Made by a program: the position numbers and the translations under genes. Below the pieces are notes generated by a model. It was given only the letters and a program-made list of their open reading frames with translations. It did no database searches and had not been told where the DNA came from. DNA of 64,000 nt from Hyphomicrobiales bacterium (GTDB taxonomy: Bacteria; Pseudomonadota; Alphaproteobacteria; Rhizobiales; Rhizobiaceae): the NCBI GenBank assembly GCA_900473685.1, contig UCNE01000013.1, positions 62,001-126,000 on the forward strand. The letters run 5' to 3'. Positions 1 through 6,972 of this stretch are shown piece by piece. How positions within the stretch are numbered: the first letter of the stretch is position 1; each line of letters begins with the position of its first letter.

Positions 1-222
1 CAATTCTCCTCCTGAAAACCGCGTGGTTACGTCATTCGAGAACAATCAATATTTTAAATTTCGAGGGGATTTTGGTATCCTTGACCGTAATCCGATGCTC
101 TCGACACTGGCTCACTCGCTGCCACAGAGCGTCGTTACCGATCGCCCATGCAGCCATCATATACCAGATCTTCATTCCATACACTTGACTTCCGCTGTCA
201 CCGACCTCAAATCGCCGTTATC

Positions 223-777
223 ATGAAAGCATTAGAAGCAGATATCCTGATCATCCCCGGCTACACCAATTCCGGGCCGGACCATTGGCAAACCCGGTGG
301 CAGAACAAGCTCGCCTCCGCCCGGCGCGTCGAGCAGGCCGAGTGGGCAAAACCGGTGCGCGAAGACTGGGTCAAACGCATGATCGACGATATCAACGCAT
401 CGACCAAACCCGTCGTGCTTGTTGCGCACTCGCTGGGCGTGGCCACCGCACTTCACGCCCTGCCGCATATCGAAAAGAAGATTGCCGGCGCCTTCCTCGT
501 TGCCCCGCCCGAAGTGACCAATCCAAAGATCCGCCCGAAACATCTGATGACGTTCGGCCCCTACCCGCGTGATCCGTTGCCGTTCCCGAGCCTTGTCGTG
601 GCAAGCCGCAACGACCCGTTCGGCACCTACGAACATGCCGGTGATATGGCCAACGCCTGGGGTTCACTGCTGGTGGACGCTGGCGAATCCGGGCATATCA
701 ACAGCGAATCCGGCCACGGCCCCTGGCCCGAGGGCACCATGGTCTTTGCCCAGTTCCTCAACCGGCTGCAGCCCTGA
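223..777 (+). CDS. RBBP9/YdeN-family alpha/beta hydrolase
   Basis: Predicted small cytoplasmic serine hydrolase of 184 residues, the usual size for the RBBP9/YdeN family. The sequence shows a nucleophile elbow AHSLG with Ser70, a likely acid at Asp131 in SRNDPFG and a likely catalytic His158 in SGHIN, giving a full Ser-Asp-His triad. The N-terminal IIPGY followed by HWQTRW is typical of the family. An in-frame ATG exists 75 bases upstream, but the extension does not look like protein and the family begins at MKALEAD-like sequence, so the start at 223 is preferred. It stands alone, followed by about 340 bases without a convincing gene. The natural substrate is unknown; family assignment is secure from motifs, function is not. 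Confidence 0.88.
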   Translation: MKALEADILIIPGYTNSGPDHWQTRWQNKLASARRVEQAEWAKPVREDWVKRMIDDINASTKPVVLVAHSLGVATALHALPHIEKKIAGAFLVAPPEVTNPKIRPKHLMTFGPYPRDPLPFPSLVVASRNDPFGTYEHAGDMANAWGSLLVDAGESGHINSESGHGPWPEGTMVFAQFLNRLQP

Positions 778-1064
778 TCCCGCAACCGCGATACTTAGCT
801 TAGGTCTCCTGCATTAAAGGGGGCCTTCATTGTCGTCGTCCGCGACGAGCAATTGCTGCGCCTCTCTATAACCTCGCCCCCATCAGCGCCAATCAGCATG
901 CCCATATCCCGCGTAATCTGGGCTGCGACACGTTGCAGGCCTTTGCCAAACCAAACCGATGACCAAAACAGACCTTGAGGCGTTCCTGCCCGCGGGCAAC
1001 TGGCGTCCGCGTGCAATTACCGTGAAAACCCCGCGCAATCGAATCCCCTGCGATTTCCAGGCAT
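778..1064. other. Intergenic stretch, no supported gene
   Basis: Between the hydrolase and the terminator of the DUF1476 gene there is no convincing coding region. One 35-codon reading frame (959-1066, plus strand, MTKTDLEAFLP...) has acceptable codon use but no good ribosome binding site, and its stop codon sits inside the T-run side of the neighbouring terminator. It is left uncalled. Confidence 0.5.
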
Positions 1065-1092
1065 AAAAAAACCGCCCGAAAATCCGGGCGGT
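1065..1092 (-). terminator. Rho-independent terminator of the DUF1476 gene
   Basis: An 8-bp perfect stem (accgcccg at 1071-1078 with cgggcggt at 1085-1092) is followed on the minus strand by six T residues. It lies 24 bases after the stop codon of the minus-strand gene at 1116-1430. Confidence 0.85.
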
Positions 1093-1115
1093 TCAAAATT
1101 GCCGATAAGCAAATA

Positions 1116-1430
1116 TCAGCCGTTCTGGATCTGTGTCACGGCTTCCGACAGAAGCTCGAGCATCTTCAGGCGAATTTCGTCGTCAGTGAGCGAAATGCCG
1201 GCCGCATCGAAATCTGCACGAACCTTGCGCACAACATCCTCATGGCCGACTTCTTCGAAATCGGCGGCAACGACTTCCTTCGCATAGGCCGCCGGGTCGC
1301 TCTTGCCCAACAGTTCGGCTGCCCAGAGACCAAGAAGCTTGTTGCGGCGCGCCTCTGCCTTGAACTTCAACTCTTCATCGAGAGCAAACTTCGATTCGAA
1401 CGCCTTTTCGCGATCCTGCATATTGGTCAT
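1116..1430 (-). CDS. DUF1476 protein, F1-ATPase inhibitor zeta-type subunit
   Basis: A 104-residue protein with the DUF1476 signature (DREKAFESKFALDEEL followed by FKAEARRNKLLGLWAAELLG). In Paracoccus this family is the zeta subunit that binds F1-ATPase and blocks ATP hydrolysis through its N-terminal segment; that role is inferred here by homology. The protein is small, charged and helical, with no signal peptide. Two starts are possible: ATG at 1430, which fits the length of relatives, and ATG at 1421, which has the better-spaced AAGGA ribosome site. It is monocistronic, divergent from purC, and ends in a clear terminator. Confidence 0.88.
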   Translation of the reverse strand: MTNMQDREKAFESKFALDEELKFKAEARRNKLLGLWAAELLGKSDPAAYAKEVVAADFEEVGHEDVVRKVRADFDAAGISLTDDEIRLKMLELLSEAVTQIQNG

Positions 1431-1584
1431 CCTTGATCTCCCAAAACCGTTTTGAGTTTAGCTTTTCGCCCATAAACCAAAAGGTCGCCGAAAGTGCAAT
1501 GCGAAGTTTTCCGGCGCGGCGGCTTTCGTGCTACCCTGAAGCGGATCGGGCAGACGTAATTCAGGGGATCGGAACAGTCGCCGA

Positions 1585-1613
1585 TTGTGAAATGGTTTCA
1601 TTTCGGTTATGGA
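1585..1613 (+). promoter_or_regulatory. Candidate purC promoter
   Basis: TTGTGA at 1585-1590 and TATGGA at 1608-1613 are separated by 17 bases, in the right place upstream of the purC start at 1675. The match to consensus is moderate, and no PurR-like operator is evident. Confidence 0.35.
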
Positions 1614-1674
1614 CCGCCTTAGAAAATACCAAGTGCGCAGCCCAAGAGCGCCTTTAGAGATAGAGACACCATTC

Positions 1675-2439
1675 ATGAACCGTCGCCGCCGTATCTACGA
1701 GGGCAAGGCCAAGATCCTTTACGAAGGTCCGGAGCCTGGCACTCTGATCCAGTTCTTCAAAGATGATGCTACGGCCTTCAACGCCAAGAAGCATGAGATC
1801 ATCGACGGCAAGGGTGTGCTCAACAACCGGATTTCGGAATATATCTTTACCCATCTGAACCGTATCGGCATCCCCACGCACTTTATCCGCCGCCTCAACA
1901 TGCGTGAGCAGCTGATCAAGGAAGTGGAAATCATTCCGCTCGAGATCGTTGTGCGCAACGTGGCTGCCGGCTCGCTGGCCAAGCGCCTCGGCATCGAGGA
2001 AGGCGTGGTCCTGCCGCGCTCGATCATTGAATTCTACTATAAGGCCGATGCCCTTGAAGACCCGATGGTCTCCGAAGAGCATATCACGGCATTCGGCTGG
2101 GCAAGCCCGCAGGAACTTGATGACATCATGGCGCTCGCCATCCGCATCAACGATTTCCTCACCGGCCTGTTTCTCGGCGTCGGCATCCAGCTGGTCGATT
2201 TCAAGATCGAATGCGGCCGTCTGTTCGAAGGCGACATGATGCGCATCATTCTGGCCGACGAGATTTCGCCGGACAGCTGCCGTCTGTGGGACGTCGAGAC
2301 CAAGGAAAAGATGGACAAGGACCGGTTCCGCCGCGATATGGGCGGCCTCGTCGAGGCCTACCAGGAAGTGGCCCGCCGCCTTGGCATCATGAACGAAAAC
2401 GAACCGCCCCGCGGCTCCGGCCCGGTTCTGGTAAAGTAA
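1675..2439 (+). CDS. purC: Phosphoribosylaminoimidazole-succinocarboxamide synthase (SAICAR synthase)
   Basis: PurC joins CAIR to aspartate with ATP in de novo purine synthesis. The 254-residue protein opens with [15 protein letters not shown], the nucleotide-binding start of SAICAR synthases. It carries the family signatures [13 protein letters not shown] and [14 protein letters not shown] near residues 175-205. The reading frame extends 22 codons upstream, but the ATG at 1675 gives the standard N-terminus. It is the first gene of a purC-purS-small-small-purQ run, with 16 bases to purS. The short C-terminal tail GSGPVLVK is typical of rhizobial PurC. Assignment is firm. Confidence 0.97.
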   Translation: MNRRRRIYEGKAKILYEGPEPGTLIQFFKDDATAFNAKKHEIIDGKGVLNNRISEYIFTHLNRIGIPTHFIRRLNMREQLIKEVEIIPLEIVVRNVAAGSLAKRLGIEEGVVLPRSIIEFYYKADALEDPMVSEEHITAFGWASPQELDDIMALAIRINDFLTGLFLGVGIQLVDFKIECGRLFEGDMMRIILADEISPDSCRLWDVETKEKMDKDRFRRDMGGLVEAYQEVARRLGIMNENEPPRGSGPVLVK

Positions 2440-2455
2440 GCAGGAAAAGACGACA

Positions 2456-2698
2456 GTGATCAACGCACGCGTAACAGTGACGCTGAAGAACGGCGTTCTC
2501 GACCCTCAGGGCAAGGCAATCGAGGGCGCGCTCGGCGCGCTCGGCTTCGAGGGTCTTGGCCATGTCCGCCAGGGCAAGGTCTTCGATCTGCAGATCGACA
2601 CCGCCGACAAGGCAAAGGCCGAAGCCGAAGTAAAGGCAATGTGCGAGAAACTCCTCGCCAACACGGTGATTGAGAACTACACTATTTCACTCGCCTGA
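2456..2698 (+). CDS. purS: FGAM synthase subunit PurS
   Basis: PurS is the small structural subunit that helps PurQ pass ammonia to PurL in the three-part formylglycinamidine synthase. The 80-residue protein starts at a GTG codon and shows the compact PurS pattern: VTLKNGVLDPQGKAIEGAL, then GFEGLGHVRQGKVFDL, and a C-terminal CEKLLANTVIENYTI. Length and motifs match the family exactly. It follows purC by 16 bases and precedes two unrelated small coiled-coil genes that separate it from purQ, so translation of the three FGAM synthase subunits is not directly contiguous here; purL lies about 3.1 kb beyond purQ. Confidence 0.96.
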   Translation: MINARVTVTLKNGVLDPQGKAIEGALGALGFEGLGHVRQGKVFDLQIDTADKAKAEAEVKAMCEKLLANTVIENYTISLA

Positions 2699-2718
2699 TG
2701 ATTGAATGAGGTGGTCGG

Positions 2719-2913
2719 ATGGCCGAAATCACGAATGAAATGCTGTACACGGAAGTAATGGCACTCGATCGTCGGCTTCAAGAGACCGCCCAGTCTCTGG
2801 ATGAATTGGTGGCCTTTATGCGGGAAACCAACCGGGAATTGACAGAAGGCCGTGAGCGTACAGAGACTCTCAAGCGAACGTTGTTCGGAAACCGCCTGGA
2901 GAAGCTAGGCTAG
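2719..2913 (+). CDS. Small coiled-coil protein of unknown function (first of pair)
   Basis: A 64-residue acidic helical protein, not assignable to a named family. Residues about 5-55 have a heptad-like spacing of hydrophobics (MLYTEVMALDRRLQ, then LDELVAFMRETN) ending in a basic tail TLKRTLFGNRLEKLG. A GAGGTGG ribosome site lies 9-10 bases before the ATG, supporting translation. It sits 20 bases after purS and 4 bases before the next small gene, inside the purine operon, so co-transcription is likely. Nothing in it suggests an enzyme; a protein-protein interaction role is possible but unproven. Similar length and predicted fold to the following gene suggest the two may interact. Confidence 0.75.
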   Translation: MAEITNEMLYTEVMALDRRLQETAQSLDELVAFMRETNRELTEGRERTETLKRTLFGNRLEKLG

Positions 2914-2917
2914 TTTC

Positions 2918-3175
2918 ATGGCTGATGTCACTCAGGAACTTATTCACGAGATTTTGCGGCGTATGCACGTTAGGGCCGACAAATCCGATAATGCGATCCG
3001 CGACCTTCGAAGCGAAATGGGCTCTATAAGACTGTCGTTACATGCCCACCAGAACGACATCAACACGCTCTATACAATGCTTCATCAGATAGATGAGCGT
3101 TTGGAGAGAATAGAAAACCGCCTCGAATTGCGCGAGCTTGCCGAGGCCCAATCTAGGTTTGAACCGCACCCATGA
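2918..3175 (+). CDS. Small coiled-coil protein of unknown function (second of pair)
   Basis: An 85-residue protein, predicted largely helical, with a clear coiled-coil core from about residue 15 to 75 ([19 protein letters not shown], then [19 protein letters not shown]). Its stop codon overlaps the start of purQ in the ATGA arrangement (3172-3175), which implies translational coupling to PurQ. It begins 4 bases after the preceding small gene. No catalytic or binding motif is visible and no family name can be given. Its tight linkage makes a role in purine synthesis, or simply passenger status in the operon, both possible. Confidence 0.75.
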   Translation: MADVTQELIHEILRRMHVRADKSDNAIRDLRSEMGSIRLSLHAHQNDINTLYTMLHQIDERLERIENRLELRELAEAQSRFEPHP

Positions 3176-3843
3176 AATCCGCCGTCGTTCAGCTTCCAGG
3201 CCTTAACCGTGACCGCGACATGATCGCAGCGCTGACCAAGATTTCCGGCAAGGCGCCGGTCACGATCTGGCAGACAGAAACGGACATCCCGGATGTCGAT
3301 CTGATCGTCATTCCCGGTGGCTTTTCCTACGGTGATTATCTGCGCTGCGGCGCGATCGCAGCCCGCATGCCCGTTATGCAGGCGATCAAGGCGAAGGCCG
3401 AGGCCGGCGTCAAGGTTCTGGGTGTCTGCAATGGCTTCCAGATCCTGGTCGAGGCAGGCCTCCTGCCGGGCGCCTTGATGCGCAATGCCTCTCTGAAGTT
3501 CGTCTGCAAGGAAATCAAGCTTGAGGTCGTCAACGCCAATACCGATTTCAGCCGCGCTTACGAACAGGGCCAGATCATCCGCTGCCCGGTTGCCCATCAT
3601 GACGGCAATTATTTTGCTGACGCGGAAACGCTGAAAACGATCGAGGACAATGGTCAGGTCGTGTTCCGCTATGCCGCCGGCACCAATCCGAACGGTTCGG
3701 TCAATGACATCGCCGGGATCGTCAATGCCAAGGGCAATGTGCTTGGCATGATGCCGCATCCGGAAAACCTGATCGAATCAGCCCATGGCGGCTCGGACGG
3801 ACGCGGATTGTTCGCTTCGGCTCTCGATGTAATCGCTGCTTAA
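3172..3843 (+). CDS. purQ: FGAM synthase glutaminase subunit PurQ
   Basis: PurQ releases ammonia from glutamine for PurL. The 223-residue protein is a class I glutamine amidotransferase. The nucleophile Cys86 lies in GVCNGFQIL, and the His196/Glu198 pair lies in [10 protein letters not shown]. The oxyanion region is [13 protein letters not shown] at about residues 49-60. The start overlaps the stop of the preceding coiled-coil gene by four bases. No strong terminator follows before the lipoprotein gene 52 bases downstream. Length and all active-site residues are normal for the family, so assignment is secure. Confidence 0.97.
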   Translation: MKSAVVQLPGLNRDRDMIAALTKISGKAPVTIWQTETDIPDVDLIVIPGGFSYGDYLRCGAIAARMPVMQAIKAKAEAGVKVLGVCNGFQILVEAGLLPGALMRNASLKFVCKEIKLEVVNANTDFSRAYEQGQIIRCPVAHHDGNYFADAETLKTIEDNGQVVFRYAAGTNPNGSVNDIAGIVNAKGNVLGMMPHPENLIESAHGGSDGRGLFASALDVIAA

Positions 3844-3895
3844 TAGTCGCTCTGCTAGAAGGCTCGCATCGAGACCGAATCACAAGGGCCAGCCG

Positions 3896-4297
3896 ATGCG
3901 CGCCGCAGCTTTCCTCCGCTTCTTTGCTATCGCCGGCTCCGTTGCCGTGCTTCTTGCCGGCTGCCAGTCATCAAAACCTGCGGCCCCGGCGCAAAACACG
4001 GCAGCATTGCCAACCATGGAGCGCATTGCTCTGGGCGCCAATGCCTGCTGGTTCAAGTCTGGCGACGATGCCTTCAAGCCGTATCGTCTCGCTCCGGAAT
4101 TGAATTCCTTCTCCGGCCGTCCGCGGATCCTGCTCGTCAAACGCAACTCGCCCGAATCGCGACCTCTTGCAGTGGTTCAGGCAGAGGGGCACCCTGCCCG
4201 GCTGCAAGCTTTCGGCCCACTCTTGAGCGAAACTGTTGGCTCAAGAATGACCACCGATATCAAGCGGTGGGCTGCCGGCGGCACGGGTTGCCGCTGA
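3896..4297 (+). CDS. Predicted lipoprotein, unknown function
   Basis: A 133-residue protein with an N-terminal signal (RAAAFLRFFAIAGSVAVLL) and a lipobox LLAGC, so Cys23 should be lipidated and the protein anchored in the cell envelope. The mature part is short, has Cys at CWFKSGDDAFKPY and at the C-terminus GTGCR, and resembles no family that I can name. The motif CWFKSGDDAFKPYRLAPELNS followed by GRPRILLVKR suggests a small beta-rich domain. It lies 52 bases after purQ and may be read from the same transcript. The two cysteines could form a disulfide in the periplasm; that is inference. Confidence 0.8.
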   Translation: MRAAAFLRFFAIAGSVAVLLAGCQSSKPAAPAQNTAALPTMERIALGANACWFKSGDDAFKPYRLAPELNSFSGRPRILLVKRNSPESRPLAVVQAEGHPARLQAFGPLLSETVGSRMTTDIKRWAAGGTGCR

Positions 4298-4676
4298 GGC
4301 GTACAGCAGGCAGGTCCCCGCGAACACCAATCCACATATTAGAGAAGCGAACCCGGCGCGGCCTCGACTGCAATAATGTCGGCCCATGCCGCCGTCGCCT
4401 GCCGTCAAGAAACCTTCCAAGCGACAGCGAGGCCGGTGGAACGATCGCGTATCGCTATTTCTCGCAGCTTTTCTTTCCTGTGCTTTTGCGTGACAGTCAA
4501 CTTCAGGACTTATTCTCCCGATTCTACACAACCAAAGAACGTGTTTTTGCGCAACAAACCAGAGAATAGAACTTCTCCCACTGTCACGAAGCCGCAGTCA
4601 TTCTCATGTTAGGCGCAGAACACATTCGCCAGGCCCCTTATCGCCGATCGCTCCCATCGGCCCCAAAGGCACACGC
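4298..4676. other. Intergenic stretch, no supported gene
   Basis: About 380 bases lie between the lipoprotein and the ArsC-like gene. Overlapping reading frames on both strands lack ribosome sites and rhizobial codon preference. A minus-strand frame (4241-4531) contains one hydrophobic stretch but overlaps the lipoprotein end and is not supported. The second half is more AT-rich and probably carries the promoter of the next gene; no hairpin terminator is visible. Confidence 0.5.
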
Positions 4677-5024
4677 ATGACCGTCATGATCTATCACAAC
4701 AGTGCCTGCGGTACGTCCTGTTCGGTTCTCAAGCTTATCCGCGATGCAGGGACCGAGCCTGCCATTATCGACTATATGACAGCACCGCCAAGCCACGAGG
4801 AAATGCTGGCGCTTCTGCTCGCCCTGGACATGGCACCGCGCCAGTTGCTGCGGACAAAGGAGCATGCGTACCTGTCGCTCAATCTTGATGACGAAAACAA
4901 GACGGACCGGCAGATCATCGACGCCATGCTGGCCCATCCGGAGTTGATGCAACGGCCCATCGTCGTGACGGAAAGAGGCGTAAAACTCTGCCGTCCGACA
5001 ACGACGGTTCTGGATCTCCTGTAA
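4677..5024 (+). CDS. arsC: ArsC-like arsenate reductase (glutaredoxin type)
   Basis: A 115-residue thioredoxin-fold protein close to the glutaredoxin-linked arsenate reductases, which reduce arsenate to arsenite in the cytoplasm. The catalytic Cys11 lies in YHNSACGTSC. The family's arginines are present in PRQLLR, QRPIVVTERG and LCRP. The residue after CGTS is Cys15 where the classic enzyme has Arg, a local oddity. No arsB, acr3 or arsR neighbour is present, so it is an orphan gene and could have a related reductase role (for example the Spx/YfgD side of the family). It converges on the DUF1127 gene with only 16 bases between. Confidence 0.82.
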   Translation: MTVMIYHNSACGTSCSVLKLIRDAGTEPAIIDYMTAPPSHEEMLALLLALDMAPRQLLRTKEHAYLSLNLDDENKTDRQIIDAMLAHPELMQRPIVVTERGVKLCRPTTTVLDLL

Positions 5025-5040
5025 CCTGCAAACACAACTG

Positions 5041-5334
5041 TCAGTTCCAAAAGGGCCGAGCCGCCTCCCGGCGCGCTTCCGCAGGCGAGACGCCGATATC
5101 GGCCAGTTGATCATCCGTCAATTCGGAGAGGGCAATACGGCTGAGCCGCTTCTCTTCGCGATCGACAATCCAGGCGACCACCAGCAAGCAGAGCCCCTTC
5201 AATCGTGACATCAAGCCTTGCGGTTGAATTGTGCCTATCGGCACGGAGCATACGGTGCGATCATCAGTACAAATTGTACCCATTGTCATCATCCTATCGA
5301 TTGCAACGGTTTCATTTTGGTATTGCATTGTCAT
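5041..5334 (-). CDS. DUF1127 small protein, divergent from MocR regulator
   Basis: The C-terminal 45 residues carry the DUF1127 pattern: RLSRIALSELTDDQLADIGVSPAEARREAARPFWN, quoted here in overlapping parts as RLSRIALSELTDDQLADIG and VSPAEARREAARPFW. DUF1127 proteins of alphaproteobacteria are small and Arg-rich; some bind RNA or affect phosphate and carbon metabolism. A hydrophobic segment (GLCLLVVAWIV) precedes the domain. The start is uncertain: ATG codons at 5334, 5328, 5292 and 5283 are all possible, and none has a strong ribosome site. The open frame runs on to 5409 but would then overlap the divergent MocR gene, which is unlikely. Confidence 0.7.
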   Translation of the reverse strand: MTMQYQNETVAIDRMMTMGTICTDDRTVCSVPIGTIQPQGLMSRLKGLCLLVVAWIVDREEKRLSRIALSELTDDQLADIGVSPAEARREAARPFWN

Positions 5335-5379
5335 AATTGACATGAAAAGCGATGCAATGTAGAAATTGTCACCATGACA
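5329..5379. promoter_or_regulatory. Divergent control region with two tgtca/tgaca palindromes
   Basis: Two short inverted repeats lie between DUF1127 and the MocR gene: tgtca-taat-tgaca at 5329-5342 and tgtca-cca-tgaca at 5367-5379. The second spans the MocR start codon. The left one contains a perfect -35 (TTGACA at 5337-5342). With 17 bases of spacer, TAGAAA at 5360-5365 could be the -10, which would place transcription start almost at the ATG. MocR-type regulators commonly bind repeated sites in such divergent regions, so autoregulation is likely by inference. Confidence 0.5.
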
Positions 5380-6792
5380 ACATGGATGCCAGACCCCACA
5401 CAAGGCCAAGGCCCGCTTTACGCACGCATCGCCGATCAGATCGAGCAGGCGATCGCCGGTGGTGTGTTGGCTGTGGGTACGAAATTACCGCCCCAGCGCA
5501 ACCTTGCCTTCGACATCGGCGTGACAATCGGCACAATCGGCCGGGCCTATCATCTCGTGCGCGAGCGCGGGCTGGTCAGTGGCGAAGTGGGGCGCGGAAC
5601 TTACGTGCTCGACAATGCCGAATTGCGCCCGGCCGAACAGCCTGATCCGATGAGCGTGGCACTGGCCGGCACGCGGCCGCTGAAGCCGCCGCCGGGAAAA
5701 CTCCGCTTCGACAGCACGGCCGCCCCGGATATCGGCCAGGGCGCGTCGCTTGAGAAGGTGCTGATCGATATCAGCCGGGAACACCATGCCGATATTGCCA
5801 GCTATGCTCGCGATTTCCCGCCGCATTGGTTTACGGCGGGAAGCCAATGGCTTGCCAAGGGGAGTTTTCGGCCGCAACCCGACCGCATCGTGCCGACGCT
5901 TGGTGCTCATGCTGGCGCTGTCGCCGTCATCGCTGCCGTCACGGCGCCGGGCGACAAGATCGCCTTCGAGAACATCACCTATTCCCAGATCAGCCGCAGT
6001 GCCGGGCTGATCGGGCGCCGGACGATTCTCTTGCGCACCGACGATTACGGCCTGGATCCCGACGATTTCGAGCGGGTCTGCGCTCAGCAACATCCGAAGC
6101 TCGCCTTTCTGATGCCAACGGCGCAAAATCCGACCGTAGTGACATTGTCACTGGAGCGGCGCCAGGCGATCGCCGACATTGCCCGCCGTTACGGCGTCTG
6201 GCTGCTTGAAGATGATCTCTATGGCGCCATGACCGGCGACATGTTGCCTCTTCTGGCCGAGCTGGCGCCGGAGAGGACTTTTCTGGTCGGCGGCCTGTCG
6301 AAATCGGTGGCTGCCGGCGTGCGCGGCGGCTGGGTCGCCTGCCCTCCGCATTTCAGCCAGCGAATCCGCATCGCCCACAAGATGGTCAGCGGCGGCATGC
6401 CGTTTCTATTGGCAGAGCTCTGCGCCCGGCTGGTCTTGAGTGGCGAAGCGGCGGTTTTACGCTCCAGAAGCATCGACGAGATCAGGGCGCGGGAACAAAT
6501 GGCGCGCGAAATCTTCGCCGGCATCGACTTCAACTCGCATCCGCACGTGCCATTTCTCTGGCTGAAACTTTCCGAACCCTGGTTTTCGGGCACGTTCAAG
6601 CATGCGGCCTTCGAGGAAGGCGTGCTGGTTGACGACGAGGACGAGTTCAAGGCCGGGCGGACGGAAAGCGTCTACCACCGGGTGCGGATCGGTTTCTCGT
6701 CGCCCGCCGACCGCAACGAAGTGCGGCGCGGATTTCTGACGCTGCGCCGGCTTCTGGATAGTGGCCGCACCGGCTATGACAGCTTTGCCTGA
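5374..6792 (+). CDS. MocR-family regulator (GntR HTH fused to aminotransferase-like domain)
   Basis: The 472-residue protein has an N-terminal GntR winged helix (about residues 10-80: YARIADQIEQAIAGG, LPPQRNLAFDIGV, GLVSGEVGRGTYV). A linker follows, then a class I aminotransferase-like domain. The PLP-binding lysine is probably Lys310 in GGLSKSVAAGVRGGW, and PTAQNPTVV and LLEDDLYGAM mark the cofactor pocket. MocR proteins such as PdxR and GabR sense PLP or amino compounds and control neighbouring genes. Here the divergent partner encodes a DUF1127 protein rather than a PLP enzyme or transporter. The ATG at 5374 has no ribosome site, which fits leaderless translation. The effector is unknown. 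Confidence 0.9.
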   Translation: MTTWMPDPTQGQGPLYARIADQIEQAIAGGVLAVGTKLPPQRNLAFDIGVTIGTIGRAYHLVRERGLVSGEVGRGTYVLDNAELRPAEQPDPMSVALAGTRPLKPPPGKLRFDSTAAPDIGQGASLEKVLIDISREHHADIASYARDFPPHWFTAGSQWLAKGSFRPQPDRIVPTLGAHAGAVAVIAAVTAPGDKIAFENITYSQISRSAGLIGRRTILLRTDDYGLDPDDFERVCAQQHPKLAFLMPTAQNPTVVTLSLERRQAIADIARRYGVWLLEDDLYGAMTGDMLPLLAELAPERTFLVGGLSKSVAAGVRGGWVACPPHFSQRIRIAHKMVSGGMPFLLAELCARLVLSGEAAVLRSRSIDEIRAREQMAREIFAGIDFNSHPHVPFLWLKLSEPWFSGTFKHAAFEEGVLVDDEDEFKAGRTESVYHRVRIGFSSPADRNEVRRGFLTLRRLLDSGRTGYDSFA

Positions 6793-6814
6793 GCAAGCCA
6801 TCGCATTATCGGCG

Positions 6815-6840
6815 AAAAGCACACGATCTCCTGTGCTTTT
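6815..6840 (+). terminator. Probable terminator of the MocR gene
   Basis: A 9-bp stem (aaaagcaca at 6815-6823 with tgtgctttt at 6832-6840) and an 8-base loop lie 23 bases after the MocR stop codon. The T-rich side is short, so this is a moderate-strength terminator before the purL leader. Confidence 0.55.
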
Positions 6841-6972
6841 CCGGCATTTTCCTGTCGCATCCGGCGGCCGCTTCGGTTAAAGAACCCCCGACGTGATCTC
6901 TTTGTTTTGACGCATCCCATCAGGAGACGGAGCTTTGCCGTCCGGATGCTCTAACGGACCGAATGGACCCCG

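Noticed and set aside
893..1096. Minus-strand 67-codon frame and a plus-strand 35-codon frame (959-1066)
   Set aside because: Both run into the DUF1476 terminator hairpin and have no supporting ribosome site; the 35-codon frame has fair codon use but is too short to call.
4241..4531. 96-codon minus-strand frame with one hydrophobic segment
   Set aside because: It overlaps the end of the lipoprotein gene, has no ribosome site, and its composition (Arg, Cys, His) is not that of a rhizobial membrane protein.
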